Of a stretch of DNA of 10,521 nucleotides, positions 6,158-10,521 are shown one piece after another. Positions within the stretch are counted from its first letter, which is position 1, and each line of letters opens with the position of its first letter. The stretch is taken from assembly GCA_020053565.1 (NCBI GenBank), contig JAGVMY010000175.1, forward strand, positions 1-10,521, read 5' to 3'. This DNA comes from Thermodesulfovibrionales bacterium (GTDB lineage: Bacteria > Nitrospirota > Thermodesulfovibrionia > Thermodesulfovibrionales > SM23-35). The translations under genes and the position numbers were made by a program. The notes under the pieces are model-generated. The model did not search any database. It worked only from the letters and a program-made list of their open reading frames with translations, and was not told the DNA's origin.

Positions 6158-7039
6158 TTATTTCATTACGCTTTCCATAACAGAGATGTTATGTCTCATC
6201 ATTTTTATGTATGTCTCCCTGCCCTCTTGTCCACCAATGGGATCAAGAAATAAAACCCTTGCTCCGCTTTCTCTTGCGATAGCCTCGGCAATCTTAGGAT
6301 TAAACTGTGGTTCGGCAAAAATAACCTTGCTCCCTATGCGTTTAACTTCTCTCACAATCCGTGCGACATGTTTTGGACTCGGCTCTTTTCCAGGTAACTC
6401 CTCGATTACACCGGCAACTCTGAGACCGTATCTTTTTGAGAAATAATTCCATGCCGGATGGAATGTGACATATTCCTTTATGCTGAATGTCTTGATTTTA
6501 TCAGAAATCTCTTTGTCAAGTTGAGAAAGTTTTTCTCTATACAGCAATGCGTTCTTTCCATAAATCTTGGCATTCTCAGGGTCAGCTTCAATCAGTGCTT
6601 TCTCTATCTTTGTAACAATATCACTTGCAATTACGGGATTAAGCCATATATGAGGGTCGGCATATGAGTCATGTGATAAGTGATGAGAATGAACATCTCT
6701 TATCAATTCTATCCCTTTTGATGAATCAACGATAATGAGTCCTTTGTTCCCGGATGCTGTTATTATTTTCTCTGCCCAGTTCTCAAGCCCTGCACCTATC
6801 TTGATAAATACTTTAGCATCATTAACCTCCCTTATAGCCTTTGGTGTTGGTTCATACGTATGTGGACTTGCTCCCGGAGGAAGAAGCAACTGGACATCAA
6901 TCCTGTCACCTCCAACTTGTCTTGCAAAGTCAGCAAGTGGCACAATGCTCGCTATAACCTTTATTTTTTCGGCATAAGAATGATTGGCTATCATTACAGA
7001 TAAAAAAAGGAGTCCTACTATTACTAAATTTTTCATCAT
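6158..7039 (-). CDS. znuA: Zinc/manganese ABC transporter periplasmic binding protein
   Basis: A 293-residue cluster A-I metal-binding protein. Residues 1-23 form a signal peptide with a hydrophobic core and cleavage likely after HSYA. No lipobox cysteine is present, so it is a free periplasmic protein. The expected ligands are His60 (GASPHTYEPTP), His130 (DPHIWLNP), His194 (FHPAWNYF) and Asp266 (LDPIGG). A short His-rich loop, HSHHLSHD (117-124), precedes His130, a hallmark that favours zinc over manganese. The ELPGKEPSP segment (214-222) is also family typical. The ATG at 7039-7037 is followed at once by a second ATG (7036-7034); neither has a clear Shine-Dalgarno. First gene of the operon znuA-znuC-znuB-midA. 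Confidence 0.93.
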   Translation of the reverse strand: MMKNLVIVGLLFLSVMIANHSYAEKIKVIASIVPLADFARQVGGDRIDVQLLLPPGASPHTYEPTPKAIREVNDAKVFIKIGAGLENWAEKIITASGNKGLIIVDSSKGIELIRDVHSHHLSHDSYADPHIWLNPVIASDIVTKIEKALIEADPENAKIYGKNALLYREKLSQLDKEISDKIKTFSIKEYVTFHPAWNYFSKRYGLRVAGVIEELPGKEPSPKHVARIVREVKRIGSKVIFAEPQFNPKIAEAIARESGARVLFLDPIGGQEGRETYIKMMRHNISVMESVMK

Positions 7040-7100
7040 GGTATATCATAATAATAAATAGAGACGGTTTGCAAAAGATAAGTGACATATATGGTATATT
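7040..7100. promoter_or_regulatory. Divergent promoter region between znuA and the hicB-like gene
   Basis: TTTGCAAA (7068-7075) is a perfect 8-bp palindrome that can supply TTGCAA-like -35 boxes in both directions. Leftward, TATGAT follows after 18 bp and would place the znuA transcript start at or very near its ATG. Rightward, TATATT (7095-7100) is 20 bp away, which is long. The 9-mer ATGGTATAT occurs twice (7038-7046 and 7091-7099), flanking the region. No recognisable Zur box is visible, so zinc control is expected but not shown. Confidence 0.3.
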
Positions 7101-7132
7101 TAAAAAGAAAATCAATTCACAGAAGGGAACTC

Positions 7133-7291
7133 ATGAGGGAGCTTATAATCTATCAGGACAATGACGGCCTCTGGTTTGCTGAATCTAAAGAAATTCCGGG
7201 CTATAAAGTAAAAGGAAAAACAAAAGAAGAGGCTATCGAAAAAATCAAGAATGCACTTCTTATCATCCACCCCTGCAAGTGCGAGGATTAG
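7133..7291 (+). CDS. HicB-like antitoxin-family protein, orphan
   Basis: A 52-residue protein. MRELIIYQDNDGLWFAESKE is the short HicB opening of beta strand, turn, and a Trp before an Ala-Glu pair; IPGYKVKGKTKEEAIEKIK (21-39) is the usual PG...G.T.EEA..... helix. I chose the ATG at 7133 because GAAGGGAA precedes it and the family starts there; an in-frame upstream ATG at 7091 has no such site. No helix-turn-helix or ribbon-helix-helix DNA-binding domain follows, and no HicA toxin gene lies within the window, so this is either an orphan or a single-domain relative with another role. The tail PCKCED contains a Cys-x-Cys. Its stop overlaps the end of the usp remnant on the other strand. Confidence 0.7.
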   Translation: MRELIIYQDNDGLWFAESKEIPGYKVKGKTKEEAIEKIKNALLIIHPCKCED

Positions 7292-7609
7292 ATAACGAAA
7301 ATAACCTCATCCAGGGCATTTAATAAGCTGATATCTTCTAAAATCTCAACCTTTGGATGTATTCCCTTTCCATTCATAAATTTCTCTGCTTGTTCAAGTA
7401 TCAAACTGGTTTCCTCTTTTATCCTTTTTTCATATGATTTTACCAATTAAGAATCACGATAACGTGGTGCTATACCTAAAATAGTCACTACGGCGCCTGT
7501 TTCTTTCACTATTTGAGCAGCAATTTTTACTGCATCAAAACTATGCTTAGTATCATCTACGAAGACTACTATCTTCATATAGGCTCCCCATCTAGGCTCC
7601 CCATCTCAT
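7288..7609 (-). pseudogene. Universal stress protein (UspA) family, decayed
   Basis: The reading MKIVVFVDDTKHSFDAVKIA and onward from the ATG at 7578-7576 is a clear UspA-family opening with the Asp-rich nucleotide-binding strand, helix 1, and VVTILGIAPRY as strand 2. Three lesions are visible. A 13-bp tandem duplication (7581-7606) separates this ATG from a better start at 7609-7607, which has a perfect AGGAGG five bases upstream; removing one copy puts the two in frame. A TAA (7449-7447) interrupts after residue 43, and the frame then continues with Usp-like sequence (YEKRIKEETSLILEQAEKF). The end at 7288 stops at DEVIFVI, where full-length Usp proteins go on to a GSRG nucleotide loop and C-terminal strand. 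Not selenocysteine: the internal stop is TAA. Confidence 0.75.
7581..7606. repeat. Perfect 13-bp tandem duplication
   Basis: AGGCTCCCCATCT occurs twice back to back (7581-7593, 7594-7606). On the minus strand it duplicates a GGGGAG segment in front of the usp ATG. Thirteen is not a multiple of three, so the duplication shifts the frame from the upstream start. The region from 7610 to 7813 beyond it holds nothing I can identify on either strand apart from the AGGAGG of the usp start. Confidence 0.9.
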
Positions 7610-7813
7610 TTCAGCCTCCTCGTAAGACAATATCTATATAAATGCCCACAATTAAATCACTCTTGCAGTGTTACTCCTGTTCATCTATTATCACACATTT
7701 ACTTAATCAAAACCAGAACATTCAAGGGTCTTAAAAGAGCAGGTTAAATCTTTGAGGACAATAAGGCAGGAAGGTTTTCCCGAGATAGTAGGCTTCACTA
7801 TAAAAAGGTTATA

Positions 7814-7888
7814 TGGTAGGCGCGAGGGGTATTGAACCCCTGGCCTCTTCCGTGTCAAGGAAGCGCTCTCCCACTGAGCTACGCGCCT
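7814..7888 (-). tRNA. tRNA-Val (GAC anticodon)
   Basis: A complete cloverleaf on the minus strand. Acceptor AGGCGCG (7888-7882) pairs with CGCGCCT (7824-7818); D arm GCTC/GAGC; anticodon stem CTTCC/GGAAG around loop TTGACAC with anticodon GAC at 7856-7854; variable loop of five bases; T arm AGGGG/CCCCT with loop TTCAATA. The discriminator is A (7817) and CCA is encoded (7816-7814). It reads GUC and GUU valine codons. The surroundings show no second tRNA and no integrase, although the neighbourhood is full of decayed genes. Confidence 0.95.
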
Positions 7889-8159
7889 TTAGATGTATAA
7901 TTTAACCATAAAATTGCAGAGAGTTTTCAAGATACCATAATAACCTCAATAAAAACAAGGCCAAATGCCACTCTCCCTGTGTACTTTATGAAAAGAGTAG
8001 CGGCAATTATTAAAATTGTTTCTATTTGTTCGGGTTTGATTCATTCCATATATACTATAATAATTATTACGCCCAGTGAGATGTCCACTATCTAACAGGG
8101 CAAGTTAGCAGCAGCTGAATATCTGAATACAATAGAAACGTGTGTTAAGGAGATAGTTT
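7889..8159. other. Intergenic region with a candidate promoter for the gene at 8160
   Basis: No intact gene. TTGTTC (8026-8031) and TATATA (8049-8054) are 17 bp apart, and a perfect TATAAT follows at 8056-8061; either could drive the rightward gene, leaving a leader of about 90 bases. On the minus strand 7927-8088 encodes two hydrophobic stretches split by a TGA, possibly a membrane-protein remnant but too short to name. Confidence 0.4.
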
Positions 8160-8448
8160 ATGTTCAAACTATATGGCAAAAGACCAAGATGTCTTTGGTG
8201 TGGAAAAGCTAATAAGGAAAATTACAGGGAAATTGTTATCACTATCAAAAAAGCAAGCCCTCCTCAGGAGGAAGTAGTTGTTTGTTTCTATCACAGGAAT
8301 GTTGCTATTAGGCATAACTTTTGTTATCTTTCCTTTTGTGACTCCTCAAACAACAAAAATATTTGGTTTACGGAACGGAATGTTTTTAGGCCGCATAAGT
8401 AGAATTGTACTTTTACTATTGGGGATAGTTTTAATCTTTAAAATATAA
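8160..8448 (+). pseudogene. Small zinc-ribbon/membrane protein, apparently frameshifted
   Basis: AAGGAGATAGTTT precedes the ATG, a strong start. The first frame reads MFKLYGKRPRCLWCGKANKE, a CxxC zinc-ribbon half, and reaches EEVVVCFYH at residues 37-45, where a second zinc-binding pair is expected. After that it degenerates and ends at 8402. The +1 frame from about 8278 to 8448 instead encodes GMLLLGITFVIFPFVTPQTT, a polar turn and a second helix RIVLLLLGIVLIF. A ribbon followed by two helices is a plausible single protein, so I read this as one gene broken by a small deletion or frameshift near 8280-8300. The alternative is two overlapping genes. I recall proteins of this general design but cannot name the family. 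Confidence 0.5.
8278..8448 (+). CDS. Possible small two-helix membrane protein from a TTG start
   Basis: Alternative reading of the 3' half of the frameshifted gene. A TTG at 8278 is preceded by AGGAGG (8266-8271) with six bases of spacing, so it could be translated on its own to give 56 residues. Helix 1 covers about 5-22 and ends in FVTPQT; the linker KIFGLRNGMFLGR is basic; helix 2 covers about 42-55. The good ribosome binding site is the only reason to consider it a separate gene, and that site also lies naturally inside the upstream frame. Confidence 0.35.
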   Translation: MFVSITGMLLLGITFVIFPFVTPQTTKIFGLRNGMFLGRISRIVLLLLGIVLIFKI

Positions 8449-8610
8449 GTTTATCAAATTGTGTTTTTCTCTTCATTTCAGCCACTTCAGCCTTATGCCT
8501 GCCCATACGCCAATGAAGACTTAGACAAAGGAACCATTGTTAAGAACATGAGCCTATTATACTACAACCCTTGCGAAGCCAATAATCAGGGTTTATATCT
8601 TTATTATCTT

Positions 8611-8640
8611 TTGACACTTCATCACCTCTTCTTATATACT
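8611..8640 (+). promoter_or_regulatory. Promoter of the aldolase gene
   Basis: A perfect TTGACA (8611-8616) and TATACT (8635-8640) are separated by 18 bp. Transcription would start near 8647, leaving about 26 bases before the ATG with GGGAGAGG as ribosome binding site. The region 8449-8610 shows no gene I trust. Confidence 0.7.
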
Positions 8641-8672
8641 TTCAACAAATAATCAATAAGGGAGAGGTAATT

Positions 8673-9446
8673 ATGGATTTTGGAATGAAAAATAGACTGT
8701 CACATATTATCAAACCAAAAACAGGGAAAACCGTTATGCTCGCAGTTGATCATGGGTACTTTCAGGGTCCCACAACAGGACTGAAAGATGTAAGGAAGAC
8801 TGTCACACCTTTAATTCCCCTTGCAGATTGCCTGTTCATCACAAGGGGCATGCTCAGAACCAGTGTTGATCCAAAAAGTGATGTTGTACTATGTCTTAGA
8901 GTTTCTGGTGGACCAAGCATTCTTGGCGAGCTCTCCAATGAAGATATTACCACATCAATGGAAGAGGCTATAAGGCTCAATGCTTCAGGCGTCGGGATGT
9001 CTATCTATGTAGGTGCAAGCAATGAGGATAGAACTATATCAAATCTTGGCAGGTTGGTAAACGAGGCAGAGAGGTATGGAATGCCAGTACTTGCTGTCAC
9101 CGCAGTTGGCAAGGAGATGGCAAGGGATGCACGCTATCTGGGACTCGCATGTAGAATTGCAGCAGAGATTGGAGCACATTTTGTGAAAACATACTATTGC
9201 GAGGAATTCCACAAAGTAGTCGAAGGATGTCCTGTTCCCATCGTCATGGCAGGAGGCAAAAAGATACCCGAGAAAAACGCCCTGCAGATGACTGCAAATG
9301 CTATCAAAGAAGGAGCCTCAGGTGTTGACATGGGAAGAAATATTTTCCAGAGTGATAATCCTGTTGGTATGATCAAGGCAATAAAAGCTATCGTTCATAA
9401 AGGTGCCTCTGTTGAAGAGGCATTCGAGATTTACTCAAAGAAGTAA
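8673..9446 (+). CDS. DhnA-type class I aldolase, LsrF-like
   Basis: A 257-residue TIM-barrel aldolase of the DhnA/LsrF family. It resembles E. coli LsrF closely as I recall it: GMKNRLSHIIKPKTGKTVML (4-23), then AVDHGYFQGPTTGL (24-37), the Schiff-base Lys172 in FVKTYY, CPVPIVMAGGKK (186-197) and GASGVDMGRNIFQSDNPVGM (214-233). LsrF is the thiolase that processes phosphorylated autoinducer-2; relatives make 2-amino-3,7-dideoxy-hept-6-ulosonate or cleave fructose bisphosphate. It lacks the roughly 30-residue N-terminal extension of LsrF. No lsrK, lsrR, lsrG or AI-2 transporter is near, and a zinc alcohol dehydrogenase follows, so AI-2 catabolism is not supported by context. Reaction class (Schiff-base carbon-carbon chemistry) is secure; the substrate is open. 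Confidence 0.88.
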   Translation: MDFGMKNRLSHIIKPKTGKTVMLAVDHGYFQGPTTGLKDVRKTVTPLIPLADCLFITRGMLRTSVDPKSDVVLCLRVSGGPSILGELSNEDITTSMEEAIRLNASGVGMSIYVGASNEDRTISNLGRLVNEAERYGMPVLAVTAVGKEMARDARYLGLACRIAAEIGAHFVKTYYCEEFHKVVEGCPVPIVMAGGKKIPEKNALQMTANAIKEGASGVDMGRNIFQSDNPVGMIKAIKAIVHKGASVEEAFEIYSKK

Positions 9447-9471
9447 TCTACCTAAATACAATGTGTACAAA

Positions 9472-9631
9472 GGGCGGCAGACATGCTGAAAAACTCCTGC
9501 AAAGCGACAGTATTTGATTCTGATTCACATAAATGCACCACTAAAGTAAAAAGTATTTTGAAAGAAGGCTGGCTGGCCACGCTTGAAGTCTTTGCGGTGT
9601 CGCTGGCAGGCCTTTTTCAGCACATCCGCCC
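9472..9631. repeat. 160-bp element bounded by imperfect inverted repeats
   Basis: TGCTGAAAAA-CT-CCTGC-AA-AGCGACA (9484-9509) is matched on the other strand by TGCTGAAAAA-GG-CCTGC-C-AGCGACA (9622-9598), about 22 identical positions. The similarity extends outward to GGGCGG (9472-9477) and CCGCCC (9626-9631). The element sits exactly between the aldolase and dehydrogenase genes. It could be a miniature mobile element or an RNA hairpin affecting read-through. The dehydrogenase starts 30 bases later with no visible Shine-Dalgarno sequence, as if this insertion displaced the normal leader. Confidence 0.55.
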
Positions 9632-9665
9632 CCCGTATAAAAAACTGTTGCTCCAATTGGTATGA
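9483..9665 (+). CDS. Doubtful 60-residue ORF overlapping the dehydrogenase start
   Basis: An open frame from ATG 9483 to TGA 9665 whose stop overlaps the dehydrogenase ATG (ATGA, 9662-9665). Only the weak AGGGCGG lies upstream. The product is basic with one hydrophobic stretch (LATLEVFAVSLAGLF, about 31-45) and matches nothing I recognise. It lies mostly inside the inverted-repeat element, so it may simply be a by-product. The overlap leaves open that its translation delivers ribosomes to the dehydrogenase, which otherwise lacks a binding site. Confidence 0.2.
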   Translation: MLKNSCKATVFDSDSHKCTTKVKSILKEGWLATLEVFAVSLAGLFQHIRPPYKKLLLQLV

Positions 9666-10521
9666 AAGTAGCAGTTTATTACAGCAATGATGACATAAGG
9701 ATCGAGGAACGTCCAAAGCCTCGCATCGCTGATGAAGAGATTCTGGTAAAAATGAAGGCGTCAGGGATCTGCGGAACCGATGTAATGCAGTGGTACAGGA
9801 TAAAAAAGGCTCCCCGCGTACTCGGTCATGAGATGGCAGGTGAAATAGTCGAATTAGGTACGGATATTTCGCGTTCATCTCACCAATTCATCAATTCACC
9901 AATTCACCAATTCAAGTTGGGTGACAGGGTATTTGTCTCTCACCATGTCCCTTGCTACAAATGTTATCACTGTGCTCAAGGAAATTATACTTCATGTGAA
10001 TCTCTTCACATCGGCAATTATGACCCCGGCGGATTCTCAGAATTCATAAGGGTTCCTAAAGAAAACGTAAGATATGGAACATTTCTTCTTCCTGAAGAAA
10101 TAACGTTCGAGGATGCAACGATGATCGAACCGCTTGGATGCGCGGTTGCCGGACAAAATCAATTAGGGCTGAAAAAAGGTCATTCTGTCTTGATCATCGG
10201 CTCTGGAGTTTCAGGAATTTTGCATATTCAACTGGCAAAAATGAAAAGAGCCAAAGTTATAGCAATAGACATCAATGAGTATAAGCTCAAAAAGGCTCTA
10301 AAATTTGGTGCTGATCATGTAATGAATGCACGTGAATATTCTGTGGATAAACTGAAAAGTATAAATGATTATAGATTGGCAGACGTAGTTATTGTATGCG
10401 CATCTACAAAACAGGCTGTGGACAATGCTGTATCTTCTGTTGAGAGAAAAGGAAAGATTCTCTTTTTTGCAGTGCCAGAATCTGATATTGCAATTCCATC
10501 CTTGAGATTCTGGAGAGATGA
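9662..10521 (+). CDS. Zinc-dependent medium-chain alcohol dehydrogenase, partial at the 3' end
   Basis: The first 286 residues of an MDR-family dehydrogenase that continues past the window. Cys37 (SGICGTD) and His56-Glu57 (LGHEMAG) mark the catalytic zinc site. Cys98, Cys101, Cys104 and Cys112 form the structural zinc site, and GSGVSG after SVLII is the Rossmann nucleotide loop, with Asp in AIDINEYKLKKA suggesting NAD. Closest in style to sorbitol or threonine dehydrogenase-like enzymes; substrate unknown. Between GTDIS and KLGDRVFV it carries about 13 extra residues (RSSHQFINSPIHQF) encoded by a tandem repeat, where the family usually has a short turn. It follows the aldolase and may use its product. 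The ATG at 9662 has no visible Shine-Dalgarno sequence. Confidence 0.88.
   Translation, partial: MKVAVYYSNDDIRIEERPKPRIADEEILVKMKASGICGTDVMQWYRIKKAPRVLGHEMAGEIVELGTDISRSSHQFINSPIHQFKLGDRVFVSHHVPCYKCYHCAQGNYTSCESLHIGNYDPGGFSEFIRVPKENVRYGTFLLPEEITFEDATMIEPLGCAVAGQNQLGLKKGHSVLIIGSGVSGILHIQLAKMKRAKVIAIDINEYKLKKALKFGADHVMNAREYSVDKLKSINDYRLADVVIVCASTKQAVDNAVSSVERKGKILFFAVPESDIAIPSLRFWRD
9881..9912 (+). repeat. Four tandem 8-bp units inside the dehydrogenase gene
   Basis: CACCAATT, CATCAATT, CACCAATT, CACCAATT follow one another without gaps, then a partial CA. The array encodes most of the insertion HQFINSPIHQF. Eight is not a multiple of three, so loss or gain of one unit would shift the reading frame. 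Four units keep the gene open here. Confidence 0.85.

Noticed and set aside
7447..7449. In-frame stop in the usp gene considered as a recoded codon.
   Set aside because: It is TAA, which is not used for selenocysteine or pyrrolysine, and the gene has two other lesions.
7927..8088. Minus-strand frame from GTG with an in-frame TGA (8043-8041) between two hydrophobic stretches, considered as a second selenoprotein.
   Set aside because: No ribosome binding site, no recognised Cys homologue, and the hairpin after the TGA (CAATT/AATTG) has no G in its loop. More likely a membrane-protein remnant or chance.
8072..8112. Short inverted repeats (GCCC...GGGC and CTAAC...GTTAG) upstream of 8160 considered as a riboswitch or terminator.
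   Set aside because: Stems of only four to five bases, no U-tract and no known aptamer pattern.
8461..8652. Forward open frame of 63 residues ahead of the aldolase.
   Set aside because: No Shine-Dalgarno sequence, no recognisable motif, and it contains the strong aldolase promoter.
9525..9878. Leftward open frame of 117 residues across the dehydrogenase start.
   Set aside because: It is antisense to a clear dehydrogenase coding region and to the inverted-repeat element.
1..10521. Searched for a CRISPR array, rRNA, transposase or integrase.
   Set aside because: No regularly spaced direct repeats, no rRNA-like sequence and no transposase or integrase motif seen.

Overview
The window is bacterial: compact genes with Shine-Dalgarno sites, sigma70-like promoters and a tRNA, in fairly AT-rich DNA. 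The gene set (zinc ABC importer, FmdB-type zinc ribbon, MidA-type methyltransferase, YeeE/YedE sulfur-transport proteins, LsrF/DhnA-type aldolase) and overall protein style suggest an anaerobic or sulfur-metabolising lineage such as Nitrospirota or Desulfobacterota. That placement is an impression, not a result.

Layout. 1-213 (-): start of a PAS-domain sensor protein cut by the window edge. 426-1474 (+): a two-gene YeeE/YedE (DUF395, TsuA-like) transporter. The first gene carries an in-frame TGA (822-824) exactly where the family has the cysteine of its conserved GCTSGHG-type motif. A hairpin fitting the bacterial SECIS consensus follows, and coding continues to a stop that overlaps the next gene's ATG. 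I therefore annotate it as a selenoprotein, 426-950. 1564-1814: a large imperfect palindrome. 1904-2922 (+): FmdB-family zinc ribbon and a xylose-isomerase-like TIM-barrel protein, overlapping by one base. 3007-3357 (+): a clan AA (retropepsin-like) aspartyl protease with its own promoter. 3375-7039 (-): znuA-znuC-znuB followed by a MidA-family methyltransferase, one apparent operon. 7133-7291 (+): short HicB-like protein, facing a decayed universal stress protein gene (7288-7609, -). 7814-7888 (-): tRNA-Val(GAC). 8160-8448 (+): a small zinc-ribbon/membrane protein that appears frameshifted. 8673-9446 (+): LsrF-like class I aldolase. 9472-9631: an inverted-repeat element. 9662-end (+): zinc-dependent alcohol dehydrogenase, cut by the window edge and carrying an 8-bp tandem repeat inside the coding region.

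How the parts work together. The YeeE pair probably forms one thiosulfate- or sulfur-compound permease made of two half-proteins, with selenocysteine in one half and a conserved cysteine (GYCPGT) in the other. The Znu genes form a complete high-affinity zinc/manganese importer: periplasmic binding protein, ATPase and permease. The aldolase and dehydrogenase may act on one short carbohydrate substrate, but the window does not identify it. The area 7290-8450 is a decay zone with a broken usp gene, an orphan HicB-like gene and a frameshifted small gene around a tRNA. The most notable item is the selenocysteine-containing YeeE half-transporter.
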